DNA from: Actinomycetota bacterium
GTDB lineage: Bacteria; Actinomycetota; Thermoleophilia; Solirubrobacterales; Solirubrobacteraceae
Length of the DNA: 5,829 nt
Reading direction: 5' to 3'
Assembly: GCA_019348435.1 (NCBI GenBank)
Contig: JAHWJM010000178.1
Span: forward strand, 1-5,829
In this document: one piece after another, positions 1-5,829 of the stretch
Position numbering within the stretch: the first letter of the stretch is position 1
Layout: each line of letters opens with the position of its first letter
Notes under the pieces: model-generated
Seen by the model: only the letters and a program-made list of their open reading frames with translations
Databases searched by the model: none
What the model was told of the DNA's origin: nothing
Made by a program: the position numbers and the translations under genes

Positions 1-614
1 TGTGGCTCGAGTCGTCCCACGAAGCCGACGGTGAACGTCCCGCTCGGCGGGCCACCCTGCGGAGCGAATCGGCGGCAGTCGACCCCGAGCGGCACGATGC
101 GGGCCGCGCCGTGGTAGCGCTTGCGGCGAAGCACGTCCAACGCCGCGGAGGTGATCGGCAGCGCAAGAGCGATACGTCGGTAGGCGCGACGTTCGAGCCA
201 GGGGAACGGCCACGGGAATCCGATCACGACGTTCTGCGCCGCGTAGTGGCTGATCGGCACGCCGGGCCAGCGTCGGTCGCGCACGGCGATCGCTTGCGCC
301 GTCGACAGGTACGACGGCTCACCGATCAGGTGCATCACATCCGGGCGCCGCTCCGGCCACGTGCGCCATGACCGCGGGGCATAGGCGATCGACGCCATGT
401 GACCGGTTCGCTCCTCGCCGATGATGTGGCGTGCGACGCGGAAGCGGAAGCGCTCGGGATGACGTCGGGCCAGCCCCTCCAGCCAGCGGACGGTGAGCGG
501 GGTGACGTCAGCGACGACGACGTCGAGCTCGAGATCCTCGCGCCCGGCGAGCGCGGCGAAGAATCCCTCCCAGTGCTCCGTGCGCTTCCCGACGGCGGCG
601 ACGAGGACCCTCAT
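1..614 (-). CDS. GT4-family (GT-B fold) glycosyltransferase, C-terminus cut by window edge
   Basis: A reading frame open from an ATG at 614 to the left edge gives 204 complete codons with no stop. The protein starts MRVLVAAVG, a first beta strand typical of GT-B enzymes. It continues with HLIGEPSYLST (residues 95-105), then IVPLGVD followed by RRFAP (173-185), then VGFVGRLEP (196-204), which opens the C-terminal donor-binding Rossmann domain of retaining GT4 enzymes. The nucleotide-sugar-binding E-x7-E region lies beyond the edge. The start is supported by an AGGGG ribosome-binding site at 626-622, seven bases upstream, and by an ATGA overlap with the preceding GT2 stop, which implies translational coupling. 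By inference it adds one sugar to the lipid-linked repeat unit in the cytoplasm. Donor and linkage cannot be read from the sequence. The family call is firm; the specific role is not. Confidence 0.9.
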   Translation of the reverse strand, partial: MRVLVAAVGKRTEHWEGFFAALAGREDLELDVVVADVTPLTVRWLEGLARRHPERFRFRVARHIIGEERTGHMASIAYAPRSWRTWPERRPDVMHLIGEPSYLSTAQAIAVRDRRWPGVPISHYAAQNVVIGFPWPFPWLERRAYRRIALALPITSAALDVLRRKRYHGAARIVPLGVDCRRFAPQGGPPSGTFTVGFVGRLEP

Positions 615-1729
615 CGTCGCGCCCCTGCGCCGGCCGGCGCCGACCCGACGGCAATGCGCGCGATCCGGCTCCACGCAAGCGCCGATCGGCGGCGGCCCCG
701 TAGCGTTGCGAGCGCGACCCCGATGCAGGCCCGCAGGACCAGCACCGTCCGCAGCGCCGGAACCGAGGCCGGACGATGAAGGGCGAAGAAGCGCAGCATG
801 CTCGCGTACAGCCAAGGCCACAAAGCGGCGGCGTCGCTGCTGCTGGCGCCACCCACGTGCTGCGCGGTCACGCCGGGCAGATACGCCACCGAGGCGCCTT
901 CCCGGCGCGCCTGCAAACAGAAGTCCTCGTCCTCGTAATACATGAAGTACCCCTCGTCCAAGCCGCCGAGCCTGTCGAGGAGCGCGCCCCGGATCGCCAG
1001 GCAGGCACCCGACGCCCAGTCCACGGTGACCGCCTCCTGATCACCGGCGCCAACCGCGGCGTAGGTGGCGCGGCGGGTGCCCCAGCTCACACGGCCACGC
1101 ACGCGCGAGAGCACCAGGCTTCCGCCGAAGCGTGATGCGAAGACGCTGACAAGCGTCTCGAAGCGGTGAGCGCTGACGACGACATCGCCCGCGGAGTCAA
1201 GCAGTCGCGGTGCGGCGATCCCGACGTCCGGATGGCGGTGCAGGTGCTCGGACAGGGCGTGCGCTGTCCCCGCCGCGAGGACGCAGTCGGGGTTGACGAG
1301 CATCAGAGTGTCGTGATGCGTTCGGGCGATCCCCTGATTGACAGCGCGGGCGAATCCGACGTTGTCCGCGTTGGCGATTACTTCAACCGTCGGATAACGC
1401 TCGCGCACAAGGCTGGCCGTCCCGTCGCCGGAGGCGTTGTCGACGACGACGATGCTGTTCACGCACTCCGCAAGAGCGTCTATGCAGGGGCCGATCGCGT
1501 CATGCGATTGATAGGTGACCACCACCGCCGCGATGCCGGCGTGGCGTGTTGCTGCTGCGGGCGCGAGCGCGTTCCCCGTGCCGCTCCCGAACTCGCTCGC
1601 CGCCGCGCGCGCCGGCGCGGCGGGTGCTCCATCAGAGCGAGTGCCGGCAGCAGACCCAGCTCCCAGTGACCATCGGTGGGGCCCGCGAAGGCCGCCGCGG
1701 CGATGAACCCGATCAACAGACTGCTCCAC
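611..1729 (-). CDS. GT2-family glycosyltransferase, rhamnosyltransferase-like; true start uncertain
   Basis: The frame from GTG 1729 has 372 codons, but only residues from about 37 onward look coding. The GT-A domain begins at GIAAVVVTYQS (65-75). It has DNASGDGT (97-104), DNVGFARAVNQG (122-133), the DxD-like NPD in LVNPDCV (144-150), DWASGACLAIRG (237-248), GGLDEGYFMYYEDEDFC (255-271) and AQHVGGASSS (289-298). This motif order is typical of WbbL-like rhamnosyltransferases acting on lipid-linked glycans, so an inverting rhamnosyl transfer in the cytoplasm is inferred. A hydrophobic stretch (325-345) may hold the C-terminus at the membrane. The GTG at 1729 has no visible ribosome-binding site, and codons 1-36 often end in A or T, unlike the rest. 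From about 1621 the frame is strongly G/C at third positions, but no ATG, GTG or TTG occurs there until GTG 1525, inside the first beta strand. The enzyme may have been fused to the upstream polymerase and separated by a one-base shift. The stop overlaps the next ATG (ATGA). Confidence 0.85.
   Translation of the reverse strand: MEQSVDRVHRRGGLRGPHRWSLGAGSAAGTRSDGAPAAPARAAASEFGSGTGNALAPAAATRHAGIAAVVVTYQSHDAIGPCIDALAECVNSIVVVDNASGDGTASLVRERYPTVEVIANADNVGFARAVNQGIARTHHDTLMLVNPDCVLAAGTAHALSEHLHRHPDVGIAAPRLLDSAGDVVVSAHRFETLVSVFASRFGGSLVLSRVRGRVSWGTRRATYAAVGAGDQEAVTVDWASGACLAIRGALLDRLGGLDEGYFMYYEDEDFCLQARREGASVAYLPGVTAQHVGGASSSDAAALWPWLYASMLRFFALHRPASVPALRTVLVLRACIGVALATLRGRRRSALAWSRIARIAVGSAPAGAGARR
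622..626 (-). promoter_or_regulatory. Ribosome-binding site for the GT4 gene
   Basis: AGGGG on the minus strand, seven bases before the ATG at 614. It lies inside the last codons of the GT2 gene and helps fix the start of the downstream gene. Confidence 0.55.
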
Positions 1730-2868
1730 GGAAGCGACGGTCCGGCGCGCCCCGTGAACACTGGACGCAGCGCGGGGAGCAGCGCCGCGACGAGGGCCAC
1801 GAGCAGCAGAGCGCCGCCGTTTGCAAGCACCGTGACGTAGAAGACGTGGTAGACAGGCCCGACATCGTCCGCGCGGAAGTCGCGGAGGTAGATCGCCGGG
1901 CTGGACTCGCCGAGCCCCCGTCCCACGAGCGGCGAGGAAGCGAAGCTTTCAAGACCCACGGCCGCCTCGGGCAGCCGGTAGCCGGAGGACGCGCCGAGCT
2001 GGGCTTTGGCGACGTCCAGACGCGAAGGGATCGCTGAGCTCACGCAGAACGAGATCAAGCCGACGGCGACCGCGAGCGCGACGACCGCCGCGATCACCGC
2101 GCGATCCGCGCGCCTGCCGCGCAGCGCCACGACGACGAGCGCGATCGCCGTGGCGAGCCACACCGACCGATAGGCCGCCAGGGCGACGTCAAGGCACAGC
2201 AAGGCGGCACATGCCAGCAGCGCGAAGCGGATGACCGCACGTGTCTGGCGTGCGGCTGCCGCCAGCAGTGGCAGGAGCGCCAGAGCCGACAGGAGCCCGC
2301 CGTGACGGCCCGGCGTCGCGATGCCGATGGCGGCCAGAGCGCAAGCTCCGGCTACGAACAACGCCCCGGCACGGGCGCGGGCGGCCTGCGTACCGAGCGT
2401 GAGGGTTGCGATCCAGTAGTAGACCGGGATGACGCCCACCTGGTAGACGGCGACCGTCGCGAGATGCGCGCCGTTGCCGCGTGCCATGCCGTAGAGGTAG
2501 CCAAGCGCAGCGAGTGCCGCGAGCATCGCCATCGGCACGTCCGCCGCCGTCGAGCGGCGCACGGGTGCGCGCCCGAGCAGTGACCCGATCGCGAGCCCAA
2601 GCATCCCCGCGGCGAGCATCCCGCTGTGCAGCGCGACGATCGCGCTGACCGACGACAGGCCGAGGATCGCGGCTCCGGCGGCGCCAAGCACGATCGATAC
2701 CGGCAGCACCGCCCACGGCCACACGACGAACGCCGCGACGAGCGCGATTGCCGCCAGCGCGCCGACGTGAAGCGGGTTTGCACTCGCGGCGGCTGCTGCG
2801 GCGAGCGCTCCGCCCGCCGCCGGCCCCAGGAGCAGGGGCGCGCTGCGCAGGCTCGCTTGAGCGGTCAC
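1480..2868 (-). CDS. Wzy/O-antigen ligase-like polysaccharide polymerase
   Basis: 462 codons, very hydrophobic with roughly ten or more membrane segments, in the inner membrane. Hallmarks of the Wzy_C (O-antigen ligase/polymerase) family are seen: AAYRSVWLA (231-239), the periplasmic-loop region SGYRLPEAAVGLESF (295-309) with SSPLVGRGLGESS (311-323), then YHVFYVTVLANGGALLLVAL (340-359), which matches the family's H-x2-Y...GxxG helix. The family transfers lipid-linked repeat units onto a growing chain, or glycan onto an acceptor, on the outer face of the membrane; polymerase is favoured here because a flippase precedes it. The GTG start at 2868 overlaps the upstream stop (GTGA) and has GAGG at 2879-2876, seven bases before. 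After the last membrane helix (GLLPALAL, 405-412) and Met413 at 1632, the tail turns arginine-rich and loses G/C-ending codon preference, while the GT2 frame gains it. The last ~45 residues are therefore probably an out-of-frame artefact of an indel. Family call firm; C-terminus doubtful. Confidence 0.88.
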   Translation of the reverse strand: MTAQASLRSAPLLLGPAAGGALAAAAAASANPLHVGALAAIALVAAFVVWPWAVLPVSIVLGAAGAAILGLSSVSAIVALHSGMLAAGMLGLAIGSLLGRAPVRRSTAADVPMAMLAALAALGYLYGMARGNGAHLATVAVYQVGVIPVYYWIATLTLGTQAARARAGALFVAGACALAAIGIATPGRHGGLLSALALLPLLAAAARQTRAVIRFALLACAALLCLDVALAAYRSVWLATAIALVVVALRGRRADRAVIAAVVALAVAVGLISFCVSSAIPSRLDVAKAQLGASSGYRLPEAAVGLESFASSPLVGRGLGESSPAIYLRDFRADDVGPVYHVFYVTVLANGGALLLVALVAALLPALRPVFTGRAGPSLPWSSLLIGFIAAAAFAGPTDGHWELGLLPALALMEHPPRRRARRRASSGAARGTRSRPQQQHATPASRRWWSPINRMTRSAPA

Positions 2869-5525
2869 GCCGTCGCCTCGAGGTCGTCGAGCAGCCTGCG
2901 GATTGTTCGTCCGCGTGCCTGCCAGGAGTGGTGGCTCACGCTGCGGCGGCGAGCTTCGGCATCGGCGGGCGCCAGGTCCTCGCGGAGCGCGCCGGCGATC
3001 GCGAGCGCGAACGACTCGGCCGTCGCTGCACGGCGATGGGGCACGTCGAGTAGCGCGAGCGCGGGCATCGCGGTGGCCACCACGGGCTTGCCCGCCGCCA
3101 GGTACTCAAAGAGCTTCTTTGGCTGCACGTAGTCGATCAGCTCTCCCACGCGATAGGGGATGAGACAGACGTCGAACCCCCCGAGCAGGCCCGGCAGCGC
3201 CGCATAGGCGATCGCTCCGGGGAGGTGCACGTTCGACAGCGCGCGGAGCTCCGCGACGACCGCTTCGTCCGCCGGGCCCGCGAGGATGAAGGTCCATTCG
3301 GGATGAGCGCCCGCCACCTGTGCCATCAGGTCGGCGTGGAAGGCGCGGCGGTCGAGCGAGCCGACGTAGCCGATCCGCGGCCCGGGCAGCGCGCGCATCC
3401 ACGACGGCGGGTCCCCTTGGCCGGCGAAGTGCTGAGCTTCGCACGCGTTGAGCAGCTCGATGACGGGCCCCCGCGACCGCGGCATGTGGTCCGCGAGGAC
3501 GGGGGACGACACCAGCACCGCGTCGGCGTCGCCGACCGCCTCGCTCAGCGCGCCGCGCAGATGGCGGCGGTTCCAGCGCCGCGTAAAGGTCCAGTCGAGA
3601 TCGGAGGCATCGTAGACCCGCGTTCGGGCTCCCAGCCGCGACGCCAATGGTGCGGCCAGATCCTCGTCGATGATGACGATCCGCTCGCCCGGCCGGCGGT
3701 CCAACCAGCGTCGCAGCCTCCAGCCGCTGTAGCGGCGATTCAGACGATTTGCGTGCGGCACAAAGCGGCCGAGCGGCAGCAGCGACAGCGGCCGCGCACG
3801 CCACAGCGACGGCCCCAGCGCCTCGATGTTCAGCCGCCAGCACATGCCGAGACCGGGCGCCTCGACGAACAGCACGCGGCGGGTCTCTGCAACCTGCTCG
3901 GCCAGCTCCTGCTGGCGATTGCGCGTACCGTCGAACGGGATCGCGCTGAGGTAGACAACCCACGAGCTCTGTCCGCCCGCGCACACACGGGGCGGGCGCG
4001 ACGCGCGAGCATGCCGCATCAGCGCAAGCACGAAGAGCGCGGCCACAGTGCCCGCGAGACCCATGACTGCCACCGCGATCGCGGCGTGCGCACGGTCACC
4101 GCCATCCGGAAGCAGCAACCCGCTCGCAGCCGCCGCCGTGCCCGCCGCGAGCGCGGCTGCGGCGGGAGCGCGCAGGGCGTCCCAGAGCAGGCTCATCGGC
4201 CGTGCCGTCGCCCGATGAAAGCCGATGAGAAAGCAGGTCGCGCCCACGACGGTGGCGGCCGCGGTGGCTATTGGCACTCCGATCGGTCCGACAGCGACTG
4301 CGAGGACGATCGTCAGGACGATGTTGAGCAGCGCGGTCAGCAACGAGAAGCGCGTCTCGCGCCACGGGATGCCCTCTGCGCGACACATTGCAGACGCGAC
4401 CCCGGTGAGCGCGCGCACTGCGACCGCCGGGCCGAGGAAGGCGAGTGCCGCGGCCGCGAAGGGCACTGGCCGACCCAGCCACAGCACCACGACGGAGGAC
4501 GCGCATGCCGCCAGCAGCGCTGCGGGCACGAGGCACGCCGCCGCGACGTGGCGCGAGCCGCGGACGTAGGCGGCGTCGAGAGCCGTGCGGTCGCCGTCGC
4601 CGGCCAGCCGGGCAAGCGCGGGAAACAACGCATACAGCAGGCAGAAGGGCACGAGCGCCACGAGGTTCGCGAGCCGGAGGGCCAGCTCGAGAGCGCCTGC
4701 GGCGGCCGCGCCCGCCACGCCGGCGACGACGAGCCGATCGGACTCGGCGTTCACGGCCCCGCCCGCCTGCGAGAGCTGAACTGCCGACCCGTAGCGCATC
4801 AGTGGCCGGACGTCGGCGCGGCGCAGGGCGCAGAGGCGCGGTCGCAACTGCGGGGCCGCGCGGCGGGCCAGGAGGATGAACGTCGCACAGCGAACCACCG
4901 CGCCAGCAAGTGTCGCCAGCGCCAGTCCTACGAGCCCAAGGCCGCTCAGAACGGCCACGACTCCGAGGAGCGTCGCCAGGATCGCCGTCGCGGCCGTGAC
5001 GGCCGCGGCGCGGGGCATATGACCGGTTCCCTCGAGTGCCGCGCGTCTCGCCGCGCCCCAACCATCGACGATGACGGCGGCGGCCAGCAACAGTGCGGCG
5101 TCCCGGACCGCTTCCGCCAGGCCGCGCAGGCCGAAGATCGGCGCGATGGTGGGCCATGACAGCCATACCGTGCATAGAAGCAGCGCGCCGAGGGCGGTCG
5201 GCACGAGAATCCCGAGCGCCAGAGCGCCCTGCGCCCGGCGCAGCGACGCCGCCGTCGTGTGCGCCTGCGACGTCTCGCGCAGGAGCATCGACCCGATACC
5301 GCCGTCGGCATACGTGACGATGGCGATGCTGCCAAGCAGAATGATCCAGATCCCGAACTGCGACGCCCCGAGCTGGTCGAACAGGACCGGCGTCGCGACC
5401 AGCGTTGCCACACCAGAGGCCACGCGTCCGCTCAGCACGGAGCGTGCCCCGACGGGTATGCCGCGCGACGCGCTCGCCGTAGCGCGCACGACCCGCTCGC
5501 CTCGAATTGATCTCAAATGAGCCAC
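2865..5525 (-). CDS. Wzx-type flippase fused to a GT-B glycosyltransferase (886 aa)
   Basis: One uninterrupted frame encodes two complete proteins. Residues ~25-505 form a polysaccharide flippase of the Wzx/MATE-like superfamily. It starts with GxxSxLSGRVASGVATLVATP-like spacing, then QLGASQFGIW (51-60) and ADGGIGSMLLRE (73-84), and has about 14 membrane segments, the last near 481-503. A flippase of about 440-500 residues is the usual size. Residues ~521-886 form a GT-B glycosyltransferase resembling TuaH-like enzymes: VVYLSAIPFDG (523-533), VYDASDLDW (637-645), the inter-domain part IGYVGSLDRR (718-727), TFILAGP (745-751) and the donor-site motif PKKLFEYLAAGKPVVAT (802-818). The usual NGVD before the second domain reads NACE (693-696). 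A flippase with 14 segments has a cytoplasmic C-terminus, so the enzyme would face its nucleotide-sugar donors. GTG at 5525 has AGGA (5535-5532) six bases upstream. An internal ATG (4019, residue 503) could start a separate enzyme but has no ribosome-binding site. The fusion looks genuine because codon use and protein quality are continuous across the junction. Confidence 0.88.
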   Translation of the reverse strand: MAHLRSIRGERVVRATASASRGIPVGARSVLSGRVASGVATLVATPVLFDQLGASQFGIWIILLGSIAIVTYADGGIGSMLLRETSQAHTTAASLRRAQGALALGILVPTALGALLLCTVWLSWPTIAPIFGLRGLAEAVRDAALLLAAAVIVDGWGAARRAALEGTGHMPRAAAVTAATAILATLLGVVAVLSGLGLVGLALATLAGAVVRCATFILLARRAAPQLRPRLCALRRADVRPLMRYGSAVQLSQAGGAVNAESDRLVVAGVAGAAAAGALELALRLANLVALVPFCLLYALFPALARLAGDGDRTALDAAYVRGSRHVAAACLVPAALLAACASSVVVLWLGRPVPFAAAALAFLGPAVAVRALTGVASAMCRAEGIPWRETRFSLLTALLNIVLTIVLAVAVGPIGVPIATAAATVVGATCFLIGFHRATARPMSLLWDALRAPAAAALAAGTAAAASGLLLPDGGDRAHAAIAVAVMGLAGTVAALFVLALMRHARASRPPRVCAGGQSSWVVYLSAIPFDGTRNRQQELAEQVAETRRVLFVEAPGLGMCWRLNIEALGPSLWRARPLSLLPLGRFVPHANRLNRRYSGWRLRRWLDRRPGERIVIIDEDLAAPLASRLGARTRVYDASDLDWTFTRRWNRRHLRGALSEAVGDADAVLVSSPVLADHMPRSRGPVIELLNACEAQHFAGQGDPPSWMRALPGPRIGYVGSLDRRAFHADLMAQVAGAHPEWTFILAGPADEAVVAELRALSNVHLPGAIAYAALPGLLGGFDVCLIPYRVGELIDYVQPKKLFEYLAAGKPVVATAMPALALLDVPHRRAATAESFALAIAGALREDLAPADAEARRRSVSHHSWQARGRTIRRLLDDLEATA
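2876..2879 (-). promoter_or_regulatory. Ribosome-binding site for the polymerase gene
   Basis: GAGG on the minus strand, seven bases before the GTG at 2868. It lies within the last codons of the flippase-glycosyltransferase gene. With the GTGA overlap it supports translational coupling and the GTG start. Confidence 0.5.
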
Positions 5526-5531
5526 TTGCCG

Positions 5532-5535
5532 TCCT
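5532..5535 (-). promoter_or_regulatory. Ribosome-binding site deciding the GTG start of the flippase fusion
   Basis: AGGA on the minus strand, six bases before the GTG at 5525. It favours this GTG over the in-frame TTG three codons later and the GTG at codon 13. Confidence 0.5.
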
Positions 5536-5601
5536 ATCGGCGTCAGACGTCACGCGCATGAATGCATTTCGTCGGAAGCACGTTGAGCTGCGCTGGGAGA
5601 T

Positions 5602-5634
5602 GTATCGAGATACCGAGGTCACATGTCGGTATCT
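5602..5634. repeat. Inverted repeat of GTATC/GATAC elements upstream of the cluster
   Basis: AGATACCGA (5608-5616) and its exact reverse complement TCGGTATCT (5626-5634) are separated by nine bases. The left arm overlaps a smaller inverted pair, GTATC-GA-GATAC (5602-5613). The element sits 77-109 bases upstream of the first start codon, in the most A/T-rich part of the window. It could be an operator for a dimeric regulator or, if transcribed, a nine-base-pair hairpin in the leader. The repeat is seen directly; any function is inferred. Confidence 0.5.
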
Positions 5635-5750
5635 ATATCGACGTTCTGCTGACGCTTGCCTGCACACCGTCGCGCCGCGGCGCAATCGCAATCCAGATAC
5701 GCCGCCGCCGCGCCACGGTGTTTAGCCCGGATCTTGCAGCAAGGTGGGCG

Positions 5751-5768
5751 CCCCGACCGGGGTCGGGG
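5751..5768. repeat. GC-rich hairpin (possible terminator stem without T-run)
   Basis: CCCCGAC (5751-5757) pairs perfectly with GTCGGGG (5762-5768) around a four-base loop. Neither side is followed by a run of T on either strand, so it is not a standard intrinsic terminator. In a very GC-rich genome such a stem could still lie between transcription units, or arise by chance. Confidence 0.3.
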
Positions 5769-5798
5769 GGCCGGCAACGTCCGGTTCAGCAGGGGTTC

Positions 5799-5814
5799 TT
5801 GAGCTTGTCGAAGG
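5799..5814 (-). repeat. Single copy of a CCTTCGACAAGCTCA-type dispersed repeat
   Basis: The minus strand reads GCCTTCGACAAGCTCAA. The core CCTTCGACAAGCTCAG is a motif I recall as scattered between genes in many bacterial genomes. It is often mistranslated as peptides such as PFDKLR, LRQAQ or PSTSSGR in spurious proteins. This copy departs from the usual form after CTCA. Identity is from memory and was not searched. Confidence 0.4.
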
Positions 5815-5829
5815 CCTGAAACCGAGTTC

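Larger units (their letters stand above)
5526..5829. other. Upstream non-coding region of the cluster
   Basis: About 300 bases with no confidently coding frame. The segment near 5601-5650 is about half A/T, clearly richer than the genes, as expected of a control region. It contains the GTATC inverted repeat; the 5700-5829 part holds a GC hairpin and a dispersed-repeat motif. No clean -35/-10 pair could be assigned on the minus strand: TATAGA at 5637-5632 is the best -10-like match but lacks a recognisable -35. A 35-codon minus-strand frame is open from the right edge to a TAA at 5724-5722 and could be the tail of an upstream gene, but it has no recognisable domain. Confidence 0.5.

Noticed and set aside
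399..945. Plus-strand frames opposite the GT4 and GT2 genes
   Set aside because: They have compositional bias only and no motifs, while the minus strand carries recognisable glycosyltransferase motifs over the same bases.
1605..1632. Programmed -1 frameshift signal between polymerase and GT2
   Set aside because: No X-XXY-YYZ heptamer is present in the polymerase frame. An indel explains the switch more simply, though recoding is not excluded.
3225..5159. A 644-codon plus-strand open frame opposite the flippase fusion
   Set aside because: It is Arg/Gln/His/Gly-rich low-complexity sequence with no domain. Long antisense frames are expected opposite G/C-ending codons, and the minus-strand protein has clear motifs throughout.
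5631..5660. Promoter for the minus strand with TATAGA as -10
   Set aside because: No acceptable -35 lies at the right spacing, and the promoter preferences of the host are unknown.
4096..5691. A 531-codon minus-strand frame overlapping the flippase
   Set aside because: It is arginine-rich with no hydrophobic pattern and is a shifted shadow of the flippase frame.
5562..5819. Plus-strand 85-codon frame in the upstream region
   Set aside because: It has no ribosome-binding site or domain, and it runs through the inverted repeat, the hairpin and the dispersed-repeat motif.
1..5829. CRISPR array, tRNA, rRNA, transposase or defence genes
   Set aside because: No regularly spaced repeats, clover-leaf candidates or matching protein motifs were seen on either strand.

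Overview
The window is one minus-strand polysaccharide-assembly cluster read from right to left, with an upstream non-coding stretch at the right edge. The DNA is very GC-rich, codons end mostly in G or C, and several starts are GTG. This suggests a high-GC bacterium, perhaps an actinobacterium, but the sequence does not settle the taxon.

Layout in transcription order. (1) 5829-5526 has no confident gene. It holds a GC hairpin, one copy of a CCTTCGACAAGCTCA-type dispersed repeat and an AT-richer segment with an inverted repeat built on GTATC/GATAC, probably the leader or control region of the cluster. (2) 5525-2865 is a single 886-codon frame that joins a Wzx-type lipid-linked-oligosaccharide flippase to a complete GT-B glycosyltransferase. 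(3) 2868-1480 encodes a Wzy/O-antigen-ligase-type polytopic membrane protein whose start overlaps the previous stop (GTGA). (4) 1729-611 encodes a GT2 rhamnosyltransferase-like enzyme in another frame, overlapping the polymerase by about 250 bases. Codon use switches abruptly from one frame to the other near 1632-1605, so a one-base frameshift in an originally fused Wzy-GT2 protein is likely. (5) 614-1 encodes a GT4-type glycosyltransferase overlapping the GT2 stop (ATGA) and cut by the left window edge.

Together the genes fit a Wzx/Wzy-dependent pathway. Cytoplasmic glycosyltransferases build a repeat unit on a polyprenyl carrier, Wzx moves it across the membrane and Wzy polymerises it outside. 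No initiating sugar-phosphate transferase, chain-length regulator or export gene is in the window. The most unusual point is the fusion of a flippase to a glycosyltransferase, possibly repeated in the polymerase-GT2 pair. Assignments rest on motif recognition by eye; no homology search was run.
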